Of a DNA stretch of 64,000 bases, positions 56,557 to 63,439 are shown piece after piece. Origin of the DNA: Flintibacter faecis (lineage in GTDB: Bacteria > Bacillota > Clostridia > Oscillospirales > Oscillospiraceae); assembly GCF_014287875.1 (NCBI RefSeq), contig NZ_JACOPN010000009.1, positions 1-64,000 of the forward strand, given 5' to 3'. A program made the translations under genes and the position numbers. Position 1 is the stretch's first letter. Each line of letters opens with the position of its first letter. The notes under the pieces are model-generated. The model did not search any database, was not told the origin of the DNA, and was given only the letters and a program-made list of their open reading frames with translations.

Positions 56557-58767
56557 ATGAAGATTCTCATGGCCACCATGGGCCTGGACATCGGCGGCGC
56601 GGAGACCCACATCGTGGAGCTGTCCAAGGAACTGAAAAGCCGGGGCCACCAGGTGGCGGTGGTGTCCAATGGGGGCGTGTACGTCCCGGAGATCGAGGCC
56701 GCAGGCATCCGGCACTACGCCGCCCCCCTGAACCGCCGGTCTGTGGGCAGTATGCTCCAGGCCCAGCGCATCCTGCGCCAGATCATCGCCCGGGAGAAGC
56801 CCGACATCGTCCACGCCCACGCCCGCATCCCCGCCTTTCTGTGCGGGCGGCTGCAAAAGTCCATGGGCTTCGCCTTCGTCACCTCCTGCCACGGGGTGTA
56901 TCAGGTCAGCGGGGCCCTGCGTCTGCTGTCCAACTGGGGGGAGCGCACCCTGGCCGTGTCCGAGGACATCCGGGACTATCTGATCCGCCAGTATAATGTC
57001 CCCCAGGAGCACATCACTCTGACCATCAACGGCATCGACACGGATAAATTCTCCCCCGCCCTCACCGGTGAGACGGTCCGCCGGGAGTTCGACTTGGGAG
57101 ACGGCCCCGTCATCGCCCACGTCAGCCGCCTGGACCCGGAGACGGTGTACACCGCCCGTCAGCTGGTGGAGCTGGCCCCCGCCCTGTGCCAGGACTATCC
57201 CGGGCTGCACATCCTCATCGTGGGGGGCGGCGGAGCCTTCGAGCCCCTGAACGCCCAGGCGGAGGAGGTCAACCGCAAATTGGGCCGGCCCTGCGTCATC
57301 CTCACCGGCCCCCGCACCGACGTCAACCAGCTGGTGGCCGCCTGCGGCCTGTTTGTGGGCGTATCCCGGGCGGCGCTGGAGGCCATGGCCGCCTGCAAGC
57401 CCGTGGTCCTCTCCGGGGCCCAGGGGCACACCGGCCTGTTCGGCCCGGAGCTTTTGGAGAAGGCGGTGGACACCAACTTCTGCTGCCGCACCGACCCTGT
57501 GTCCACCCCGGAGCTGCTCCGGGCCGACATTCTGCGGGCGCTGGCCCTCTCCCCCGACCGGGCCAGGGAGCTGGGGGACTATGGCCGCCGGGTGGTGCAG
57601 GAGCGCTACTCCGTCCACCGCATGGCCGACGACTGCCTGGCGGTATACGACCAGGTGCGCCGCCCCTTCCATGTGGTGATGAGCGGCTACTACGGCTTTT
57701 CCAACGCCGGGGACGACGCCATTCTGGAGGCCATCCAGCAGGCCATTCACGAGGCCAGCGACCACATCTGCGTCACCGCCCTGTCCAACGACCCGGAGCT
57801 CACCCGCAGGCAGTATGGCCTGGAGGCCATCCCCCGGTTCCGGGTGTGGAAGGTTTTCTCCGCCCTGCGCCGGTGCGACGCCCTGCTCTCCGGCGGGGGC
57901 AGCCTGCTCCAGGACACCACCTCCACCCGCTCCCTGCTCTATTACCTCACCGTCATCCGCTGCGCCCACCGGCTGGGCAAGCCGGTGATGCTGTATGCCA
58001 ACGGCATCGGCCCGGTGCGCCGTCCGGCCAACCGCCGCCGGGTGAAGCGGGTGGTGGAGCAGGCCACCCTGATCACCCTGCGGGACCACAGCTCCGCCCG
58101 GGAGCTGCAGGACATGGGGGTCACCCGCACCGACCTCCACGTCACCGCCGACCCGGTGTTCCACCTGTCCCCCGCCCCGGAGACCCGGGGGGAGGAGCTG
58201 CTGGCCGGGGCAGGCGTGGCCCCCGGCACGCCCTTTGTGGCCGTGTCCGTGCGGGACTGGCCGGACACCGGGGACTTCTGCCGCCAGCTGGCCCAGCTAT
58301 GCGACCACCTCCACCGGGAATATGGCCTGGCCGTCCTCTTCCTGCTTATGCAGCCCAGCCGGGACCGGGCCACCGCCCAGCAGGTGCAGTCCTTTATGGC
58401 AGAGCCCTCCTGTCTGCTGGACACCCCCTGTACCCCCCGGGAGCTGATGGCCGTGCTGGGAAAAGCCAAGCTGTGTCTGGCCATGCGGCTGCACACCCTC
58501 ATCTTCGCCGCCCGGATGGCCGTACCCTCCATGGGCCTGGTGTACGACCCCAAGGTGGACAGCTATCTGAAGGAGCTGGACCTGCCAGCCGCCGGACGGG
58601 TGGACTCCTTCGATGCCCAGGAGGCCATCCGCCGGGCCGACGCCCTTATGGCCGACTACCCCGCCGTGCTGTCCCACCTGAAGGACAAATCCGCCGCCAT
58701 GGCCCGGGCCGCAGGCGAGAACGAACGTCTGCTGCTGGAGATGCTGGAGCAGCACCGGATGCATTGA
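56557..58767 (+). CDS. Fusion: GT4 glycosyltransferase + CsaB-like polysaccharide pyruvyltransferase
   Basis: 736 residues with two enzymes in one chain and no stop between. Residues 1-360: GT4 glycosyltransferase (MGLDIGGAETHIVELSKEL, VHAHARIPAFLCGRL, INGIDTDKFSP, SRLDPETVY; the late acidic motif is SRAALEAMAACKPVV). Residues 368-725: pyruvyltransferase as in CsaB (GYYGFSNAGDDAILEAI, SGGGSLLQDTTSTRSLLYYL, YANGIGPV, AMRLHTLIFAARMAVP). CsaB adds ketal-pyruvate to the wall polymer bound by SLH domains. A cytoplasmic protein that could add a sugar and then pyruvylate it. RBS GAGAGG. Last gene of the operon. Confidence 0.88.
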   Translation: MKILMATMGLDIGGAETHIVELSKELKSRGHQVAVVSNGGVYVPEIEAAGIRHYAAPLNRRSVGSMLQAQRILRQIIAREKPDIVHAHARIPAFLCGRLQKSMGFAFVTSCHGVYQVSGALRLLSNWGERTLAVSEDIRDYLIRQYNVPQEHITLTINGIDTDKFSPALTGETVRREFDLGDGPVIAHVSRLDPETVYTARQLVELAPALCQDYPGLHILIVGGGGAFEPLNAQAEEVNRKLGRPCVILTGPRTDVNQLVAACGLFVGVSRAALEAMAACKPVVLSGAQGHTGLFGPELLEKAVDTNFCCRTDPVSTPELLRADILRALALSPDRARELGDYGRRVVQERYSVHRMADDCLAVYDQVRRPFHVVMSGYYGFSNAGDDAILEAIQQAIHEASDHICVTALSNDPELTRRQYGLEAIPRFRVWKVFSALRRCDALLSGGGSLLQDTTSTRSLLYYLTVIRCAHRLGKPVMLYANGIGPVRRPANRRRVKRVVEQATLITLRDHSSARELQDMGVTRTDLHVTADPVFHLSPAPETRGEELLAGAGVAPGTPFVAVSVRDWPDTGDFCRQLAQLCDHLHREYGLAVLFLLMQPSRDRATAQQVQSFMAEPSCLLDTPCTPRELMAVLGKAKLCLAMRLHTLIFAARMAVPSMGLVYDPKVDSYLKELDLPAAGRVDSFDAQEAIRRADALMADYPAVLSHLKDKSAAMARAAGENERLLLEMLEQHRMH

Positions 58768-58775
58768 GCATAAAA

Positions 58776-58804
58776 AGACATCCCCCGGCTTTGGCCGGGG
58801 GATT
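58776..58804 (+). terminator. Hairpin after the fusion gene
   Basis: ATCCCCCGGC-TTTG-GCCGGGGGAT follows the stop codon by 13 nt and directly abuts copy C of the 162-bp element. It lacks a clear T run, so termination is uncertain. Confidence 0.5.
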
Positions 58805-58966
58805 CAGCGTGTCGATAAACCCTCTTCTGTCATTCCGAGGAGCGCAGCGACGTGGGAATCCGTAACCAAAAAGTCGGAAATGTGCTGATACTCGTGAGTT
58901 TTAGAAACGGATTGCCACGTCGGCCCGTTGGGCCTCCTCGCAATGACAGGCTTTTTTGACAGTCTC
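58805..58966. mobile_element. 162-bp inverted-repeat element, copy C
   Basis: CAGCGTGTCGATAAACCC...GACAGTCTC, exactly as long as copies A and B and with the same inner arms. The central part (AAAAAGTCGGAAATGTGCTG, TACTCGTGAGTTTTAG) matches copy A in reverse closely, while copy B is more diverged. A GC hairpin borders its left side, but no matching repeat is seen on the right. Confidence 0.8.
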
Positions 58967-59007
58967 AAGCGTTCCACGATTTGTCCGTGAAACGCTTTTG
59001 CTTTTTT
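58967..59007 (+). terminator. Terminator after copy C
   Basis: AAGCGTTCCACG pairs with CGTGAAACGCTT (one mismatch), followed by TTGCTTTTTT. It probably ends the polysaccharide operon. Confidence 0.75.
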
Positions 59008-59080
59008 AGCGCTTGTTCTCTTTTACGAAACCGAAACACCCTCCCGTTTTTTCTTAACACCCGTTTTATCAAATCTTTTC

Positions 59081-59086
59081 TATAAT
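59081..59086 (+). promoter_or_regulatory. -10 box upstream of the 46-residue gene
   Basis: TATAAT about 54 nt before the start codon. The best -35 candidate, TTAACA (59054-59059), is 21 nt away, so this promoter may need an activator or another sigma factor. Confidence 0.45.
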
Positions 59087-59139
59087 AGGGTGCGTAGAAA
59101 ACAAACCCCTTGTGTGTGGTATTCGGGAGGTAATCAAAC

Positions 59140-59280
59140 ATGGAAAGCAAAGAATATCTGGCTGCAAAGCGCGAATTTTGGAACTGCATCCGCATGGCCC
59201 CCTTCTCTCTGCTCCTCTCTCTGTTCTTCGCCTTCACTCAGTGGTGGCCCGAGATGCACCGGTTAAAGGCGCACGCCTGA
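59140..59280 (+). CDS. Small single-span membrane protein (46 residues)
   Basis: The ATG at 59140 has CGGGAGGT upstream at correct spacing. The peptide has a charged head (MESKEYLAAKREFWNCIRM), one hydrophobic segment (APFSLLLSLFFAFTQWW, about 20-36) and a short basic tail. A -10 box precedes it and a strong terminator follows, so it is a complete transcription unit. I do not recognise a family. It lies between the polysaccharide operon and the acyl-CoA ligase gene. Confidence 0.6.
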   Translation: MESKEYLAAKREFWNCIRMAPFSLLLSLFFAFTQWWPEMHRLKAHA

Positions 59281-59336
59281 GCAGTCTCGCTATTGCATCC
59301 TGAGGTGCCGGGACTCTCTCCCCCGGGGCCGTTTTC

Positions 59337-59372
59337 AAGCCGCTGCCCGCTGTCTGGGCGGCGGCTTTTTTC
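59337..59372 (+). terminator. Terminator of the 46-residue gene
   Basis: AAGCCGCTGCCC pairs with GGGCGGCGGCTT, followed by TTTTC. Confidence 0.88.
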
Positions 59373-59403
59373 TGTCCTTTCTTCCCTATTTTCCAAATCT
59401 CTC

Positions 59404-59432
59404 TTGACATTTTAGTGGAAATGGTTTATTAT
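59404..59432 (+). promoter_or_regulatory. Promoter of the acyl-CoA ligase gene
   Basis: TTGACA (59404-59409), 17-nt spacer, TATTAT (59427-59432). The transcript leader is about 75 nt. Confidence 0.88.
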
Positions 59433-59515
59433 ACTTCAACGGTTTAAAGCTGAAAATCAATGAAGCTTCGGGGGCGTTCCCGCTCCTGATAAGAATAAGA
59501 AAGGATCGACGTAAG

Positions 59516-61150
59516 ATGCCTATCACCGATCTGTTAGAGCGCAACAGCAAGCTGTATGGCGACGAGATCGCCCTGGTGGAGATCAACCCCGAGGTTCAGG
59601 AGGAGCAGCGGGTGACCTGGAAGGAATATGCCCTGATCCAGCCCACCTCCACCGCCCCCTATCGCCGGGAGATCACCTGGTCCGTCTTTGACGAGAAGGC
59701 CAACCGGGTGGCCAATATGCTCCTCAGCCGGGGCATCCGCAAGGGCCAGAAAGTTGCCATCCTGCTGATGAACTGCCTGGAGTGGCTGCCCATCTATTTC
59801 GGTATTTTAAAGGCCGGGGCCGTCGCCGTGCCCCTGAACTTCCGCTACACCTCCGACGAGATCGACTACTGCTTGAAGCTGGCCGACGTGGACGTGCTGT
59901 TCTTCGGGCCGGAGTTCATCGGCCGCATGGAGGCCATCGCCCCCAAGCTGTCCAAGCAGATGCTGCTGCTGTTTGTGGGCGAGACCTGCCCCTCCTTTGC
60001 CGAGGACTATCACCGGGCCACCGCCAACTGCTCCAGCGTGGCCCCTAAGATTCTCATTGACGACGAGGACGAGGCCGCCATCTACTACTCCTCCGGCACC
60101 ACCGGCTTCCCCAAGGCCATTTTGCTCAAGCACCGGGCCCTGCTCCAGTCCGCCCGCATGGAGGCCATCCACCACGCCACCACCCACGACGACGTGTTCC
60201 TGTGCATCCCGCCCCTGTACCACACGGGCGCCAAGATGCACTGGTTCGGCTCGCTGTTCACCGGCAGTAAGGCCGTACTGCTCAAGGGCAACAGCCCCAA
60301 GGCCATCCTCCAGGCCGTGTCTCAGGAGCACTGCACCATCGTGTGGCTTCTGGTGCCCTGGGCCCAGGACATTCTGGCCGCCCTGGACCGGGGCGAGCTG
60401 AAACTGGAGGACTATCAGCTGTCCCAGTGGCGGCTGATGCACATCGGGGCCCAGCCCGTTCCCCCTTCCCTCATCAAGCACTGGATGCGCTATTTCCCCC
60501 ACCACAAATATGACACCAACTATGGCCTGTCCGAGTCCACCGGCCCGGGCTGCGTCCACCTGGGCACCGACAACATCCACAAGGTGGGTGCCATCGGTGT
60601 CCCCGGCTACGGCTGGAAGGTGAAGATCGTGGACGAACAGAACCAGCCCGTGAAGCAGGGCGACGTGGGCGAGCTGTGCGTGAAGGGCCCCGGCGTGATG
60701 GAGTGCTATTACCACGACCCCAAGGCCACCGCCGAGGTGCTCATCGACGGCTGGCTCCACACCGGCGACATGGCCCGTCAGGACGAGGACGGCTTCTATT
60801 TCCTGGTGGACCGGAAGAAGGACGTGATCATCTCCGGCGGCGAGAACCTGTACCCCGTGCAGATCGAGGACTTCCTGGCCGCCTGCCCCAAGGTCCATGA
60901 CGTGGCCGTCATCGGCCTGCCTGACCCCCGCCTGGGCGAGATCGCCGCCGCCATCATTCAGGTGAAGGAGGGCGAGACCTGCACCGAGGAGGAGATCAAC
61001 CAGTTCTGTATGGACCTGCCCCGGTATAAGCGCCCCCGGAAGATCATCTTCGCCGATGTCCCCCGCAACCCCACCGGCAAGATCGAAAAGCCCAAGCTGC
61101 GCCAGAAATACTGCGGTGTCCGCCTGGTGGAGGCCCAGAATAAGGCGTAA
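59516..61150 (+). CDS. AMP-forming acyl-CoA synthetase / ligase
   Basis: 544 residues. It activates a carboxylic acid with ATP and then CoA. Adenylation motifs: YYSSGTTGFPKAILLKHR (P-loop, about 190), YGLSESTGPG (about 340), GWLHTGDMARQDEDGFYFLV (about 412), RKKDVIISGGENLYPVQIE, and the catalytic lysine in PTGKIEKPKLR near the end. It is most like medium/long-chain fatty-acid or carnitine-type ligases, but the acid cannot be named. RBS AAAGGA. Stands alone between terminators. Confidence 0.9.
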   Translation: MPITDLLERNSKLYGDEIALVEINPEVQEEQRVTWKEYALIQPTSTAPYRREITWSVFDEKANRVANMLLSRGIRKGQKVAILLMNCLEWLPIYFGILKAGAVAVPLNFRYTSDEIDYCLKLADVDVLFFGPEFIGRMEAIAPKLSKQMLLLFVGETCPSFAEDYHRATANCSSVAPKILIDDEDEAAIYYSSGTTGFPKAILLKHRALLQSARMEAIHHATTHDDVFLCIPPLYHTGAKMHWFGSLFTGSKAVLLKGNSPKAILQAVSQEHCTIVWLLVPWAQDILAALDRGELKLEDYQLSQWRLMHIGAQPVPPSLIKHWMRYFPHHKYDTNYGLSESTGPGCVHLGTDNIHKVGAIGVPGYGWKVKIVDEQNQPVKQGDVGELCVKGPGVMECYYHDPKATAEVLIDGWLHTGDMARQDEDGFYFLVDRKKDVIISGGENLYPVQIEDFLAACPKVHDVAVIGLPDPRLGEIAAAIIQVKEGETCTEEEINQFCMDLPRYKRPRKIIFADVPRNPTGKIEKPKLRQKYCGVRLVEAQNKA

Positions 61151-61175
61151 TTCCAAACACACCCAGATATTTCCC

Positions 61176-61213
61176 GGTCCGTCGAGGTCTTTTGCCCCGA
61201 CGGACCTTTTTTT
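61176..61213 (+). terminator. Terminator of the acyl-CoA ligase gene
   Basis: GGTCCGTCG (61176-61184) pairs with CGACGGACC (61198-61206), followed by seven Ts. Confidence 0.92.
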
Positions 61214-61222
61214 CGTTTCTCA

Positions 61223-61250
61223 TTGCGAAACGTCGAAAATATGATATGAT
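61223..61250 (+). promoter_or_regulatory. Promoter of the sigma factor operon
   Basis: TTGCGA (61223-61228), 16-nt spacer, TATGAT (61245-61250), 35 nt before the start codon. It looks like a housekeeping rather than an ECF promoter. Confidence 0.6.
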
Positions 61251-61285
61251 GGGCATAGAACTTACAGAAAGCGGGGTGAGGGGCC

Positions 61286-61816
61286 ATGCTCCCCCTGATT
61301 TTATCCGCTCTGGTCTGCGAGGCAGACCGGGTGCAGTTTTTGGCTCTGTATGAGGAAAATCACGCTGCCATGGAGCGCGCCGCCATGGCCATTCTCCGGG
61401 ATCAGCAGGACGCGGAGGATGCCATGCAGAACGCCCTGTGCCAGATAGCCAAACATTTTGAAAAAACTTACGAGATCCCCTGTGACAGACTGCCCTTCTG
61501 GTGCGTCTGTATTGTAAAGAACGAGTCCATCTCCATCCTGCGGCGGCGGCACAAGGTCCTGCCTCTGGAGGACTGGGCCCGGATCGAAAATCAGTCCGGC
61601 CCGGAGGAGTCCGTCAGCTACCGCACTTTGGTGGACCTGTTCGCCCGGCTGCCCCAGACCTATCGGGCGGCCCTGGAGATGCGCTTTCTGCTGGGCTACA
61701 GCAACAAGGAGATCGCCCAGCGGCTCTGCCTGACCCAGACGGCGGTGAACACCCGCATCGCCCGGGGCCGGGAGTTGCTGAAAAAATTGGCACAGGAGGA
61801 GGGGATACATCCATGA
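61286..61816 (+). CDS. ECF-type RNA polymerase sigma factor
   Basis: 176 residues. Region 2 (about 15-85) with LRDQQDAEDAMQNALCQI and CVCIVKNESISILRRRHKV; region 4 (about 112-170) with LVDLFARLPQTYRAALEMRF and the DNA-binding helix YSNKEIAQRLCLTQTAVNTR. RBS GGTGAGGGG. The stop overlaps the anti-sigma start (ATGA), a standard sigma/anti-sigma pair. A likely target promoter lies just after the pair. Confidence 0.9.
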   Translation: MLPLILSALVCEADRVQFLALYEENHAAMERAAMAILRDQQDAEDAMQNALCQIAKHFEKTYEIPCDRLPFWCVCIVKNESISILRRRHKVLPLEDWARIENQSGPEESVSYRTLVDLFARLPQTYRAALEMRFLLGYSNKEIAQRLCLTQTAVNTRIARGRELLKKLAQEEGIHP

Positions 61817-62526
61817 CAGACATGACAGATCAGGAGCTGGACCGGCTCATGCGCCACGTGCTGATGGACGGCATAGGGCAGGAGGTGGAGCAGACATCCC
61901 AGCAGGATATTCCCGCCTTTCAGCCCTCCCCCCGGTATCAGCGGCAGATGGCCGCCATGCAGCGGGACCCTTTGGCCTGGTCCCGGAAAAAGCAGCGCCC
62001 CGCCTGGAAGAAGTGGGCCCAGACCGCCGCCGCCCTCCTGCTGGCCGCCGGACTGGGCCTGGCCGCCAGCCCCACCGCCCGGGCGGATATTGTCCGGCTG
62101 GCGGTGGAGTGGAGCCAGAACCGCGCCAGCTTTGTCTACAGCGGGCCGGACGTGGAGGGGGAGCTGCCCTGCTATGTGCTGGGCGACCTGCCCGAGGGCT
62201 TTGTTCAGACCGGCTGGCAGCGCCTGGGCCCCGCCATGGCAGTGGCCGACTACGAAAACGCAGCCGGAGACTGCCTCTATCTGGACTACAGCTATATGCA
62301 GCAGGGTGGCGGCACCTTCATCGACATGGATGAGGGAGAGGTCATCGAGACCTTGGTAAACGGCATGAAGGGCTACTTCTTCCAGGATGCCGACCCGGAG
62401 GCCTTTGATATCCTTACCTGGACCGACACCCGGCAGAACATCCAGTTCACCCTGGGCGGCTGCATGGACCTGGACCAGGCTCTGGCCCTGGCCAAGGGAT
62501 TGAAACAGCTGGACACCGACCCTTAA
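61813..62526 (+). CDS. Anti-sigma-type membrane protein (DUF4367-like)
   Basis: 237 residues from the ATG at 61813. The cytoplasmic part (1-75) begins MTDMTDQELDRLMRHVLMDG and should bind the sigma factor. One membrane segment (TAAALLLAAGLGLAASPTA, about 77-95) precedes an outside domain (about 105-235) with YVLGDLPEGFVQTGWQRLG and LTWTDTRQNIQFTLGG, as in DUF4367 proteins. It probably holds the sigma factor inactive until an envelope signal arrives. Confidence 0.8.
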   Translation: MTDMTDQELDRLMRHVLMDGIGQEVEQTSQQDIPAFQPSPRYQRQMAAMQRDPLAWSRKKQRPAWKKWAQTAAALLLAAGLGLAASPTARADIVRLAVEWSQNRASFVYSGPDVEGELPCYVLGDLPEGFVQTGWQRLGPAMAVADYENAAGDCLYLDYSYMQQGGGTFIDMDEGEVIETLVNGMKGYFFQDADPEAFDILTWTDTRQNIQFTLGGCMDLDQALALAKGLKQLDTDP

Positions 62527-62544
62527 AAAATTTTTTCAAAACCC

Positions 62545-62573
62545 TGCAACAAAAACCGCCCGTTTTTCGTCTA
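62545..62573 (+). promoter_or_regulatory. ECF-like promoter candidate
   Basis: TGCAAC (62545-62550), 17-nt spacer, CGTCTA (62568-62573). This TGNAAC / CGTC pair resembles ECF sigma promoters of Firmicutes (for example SigW TGAAAC / CGTA). It lies 18 nt past the anti-sigma stop and 57 nt before the small secreted-peptide gene. Confidence 0.55.
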
Positions 62574-62629
62574 TCATAGTAAAGAGGCCCTCTTCGGGGC
62601 GTTGGAAGTTTTTTGAGAGGTGGTTTCAA

Positions 62630-62770
62630 GTGACGCGCAAATATATCGTGACCCTGCTGGCCTGGGCCCTTGGCCTGTTCGCCCTGGTCTCCGCCGTATC
62701 GGCGGCTCCGCCTGCACAGGCCCGCTCCCCTTTGACAACGATCTCTCTTGTTCCGGTGGCGAACAAATAA
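62630..62770 (+). CDS. Small secreted peptide (46 residues)
   Basis: GTG start with GAGAGGTGG upstream. The peptide has a basic head (MTRKYIVTLL), a hydrophobic core (AWALGLFALVSAV) and a signal-peptidase-like SAVSA/APP site about residue 25, leaving a mature segment of about 21 residues ending LTTISLVPVANK. No cysteine. It stands behind the ECF-like promoter and 39 nt before a membrane protein gene, so it may be part of the sigma factor's regulon. No known family recognised. Confidence 0.55.
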   Translation: MTRKYIVTLLAWALGLFALVSAVSAAPPAQARSPLTTISLVPVANK

Positions 62771-62809
62771 CACGAACAGAAAGACAAGACAGTTGAAAAG
62801 GAGGTCCCC

Positions 62810-63310
62810 ATGAAAAAATCTTCCCTATATCCCCTGATGGGCTTTCTCCCCCTGGTGATCGGATTTTTCTATATCCGCACCGCCGCCTTCCCCCTGCTGG
62901 GACCGCTGTTTTTCACTGCCCTGCCCTGGGTGATGGTCTTTCTGTGGGTCCGGGCTGGCTGGCGCTGCGGAGTGGACGGCCGTGGGTGGCTGCGCTCTGC
63001 CGCCGTTGCCCACTGGGCGGTGCTGCTGGTGTCTGTGTGCGCCGTGTGGCAGTTCGCCCTCATCCCCGATGAGCGCCGCAGTCTGGCTCTGTCCGTCTTT
63101 GCCCAGTATCTCTTCGGCCTGGTCCCCGGGGTCGTCCGGGTGGTCGTGCCACTGGTGGAGCGGAACAACACCATCTCCTCCGGCCCTCTCATCGCCCTGG
63201 GCACGCCTATGAGCGCCCTGTCCCTGCTGCTGCTCTTCTCCCTGGGCTACAGCCTGGGCTGGCGAAAGCGCCAGCTCCCTGCCCCGTCCGCTTCCGGCGA
63301 AGCGGCGTGA
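62810..63310 (+). CDS. Uncharacterised membrane protein
   Basis: 166 residues, start with AAAAGGAGG upstream. Four membrane segments: about 8-22 (MGFLPLVIGFFYI), 28-46, 66-86 (AHWAVLLVSVCAVWQFAL) and 132-150 (PMSALSLLLLFSLGYSLGW), with a more amphipathic stretch at 95-115. No catalytic motif seen. It probably shares a transcript with the small secreted peptide, under the ECF-like promoter. Confidence 0.7.
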   Translation: MKKSSLYPLMGFLPLVIGFFYIRTAAFPLLGPLFFTALPWVMVFLWVRAGWRCGVDGRGWLRSAAVAHWAVLLVSVCAVWQFALIPDERRSLALSVFAQYLFGLVPGVVRVVVPLVERNNTISSGPLIALGTPMSALSLLLLFSLGYSLGWRKRQLPAPSASGEAA

Positions 63311-63331
63311 CGCCTCCCTTTTCACAGATCC

Positions 63332-63373
63332 AGCCGGGCACTCTGCTATAGAGCGCCCGGCTTTTCTTTTTCC
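63332..63373 (+). terminator. Terminator of the membrane protein gene
   Basis: AGCCGGGC (63332-63339) pairs with GCCCGGCT (63355-63362), with CTCT/AGAG inside, followed by TTTCTTTTT. Confidence 0.88.
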
Positions 63374-63439
63374 TTCAAATGTGCTAAACTGTTATCGTCA
63401 AACGCAACCTGTCATCCGTTTATTCAGGAGGTCTTTCTT

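Noticed and set aside
55990..58164. A 724-codon minus-strand frame opposite the fusion gene
   Set aside because: Gly/Val/His-rich shadow translation without recognisable motifs or a ribosome binding site.
58965..59237. A 90-codon minus-strand frame over the small membrane peptide gene
   Set aside because: It ends within the terminator hairpin after copy C and lacks an RBS; the plus-strand 46-codon gene has far better signals.
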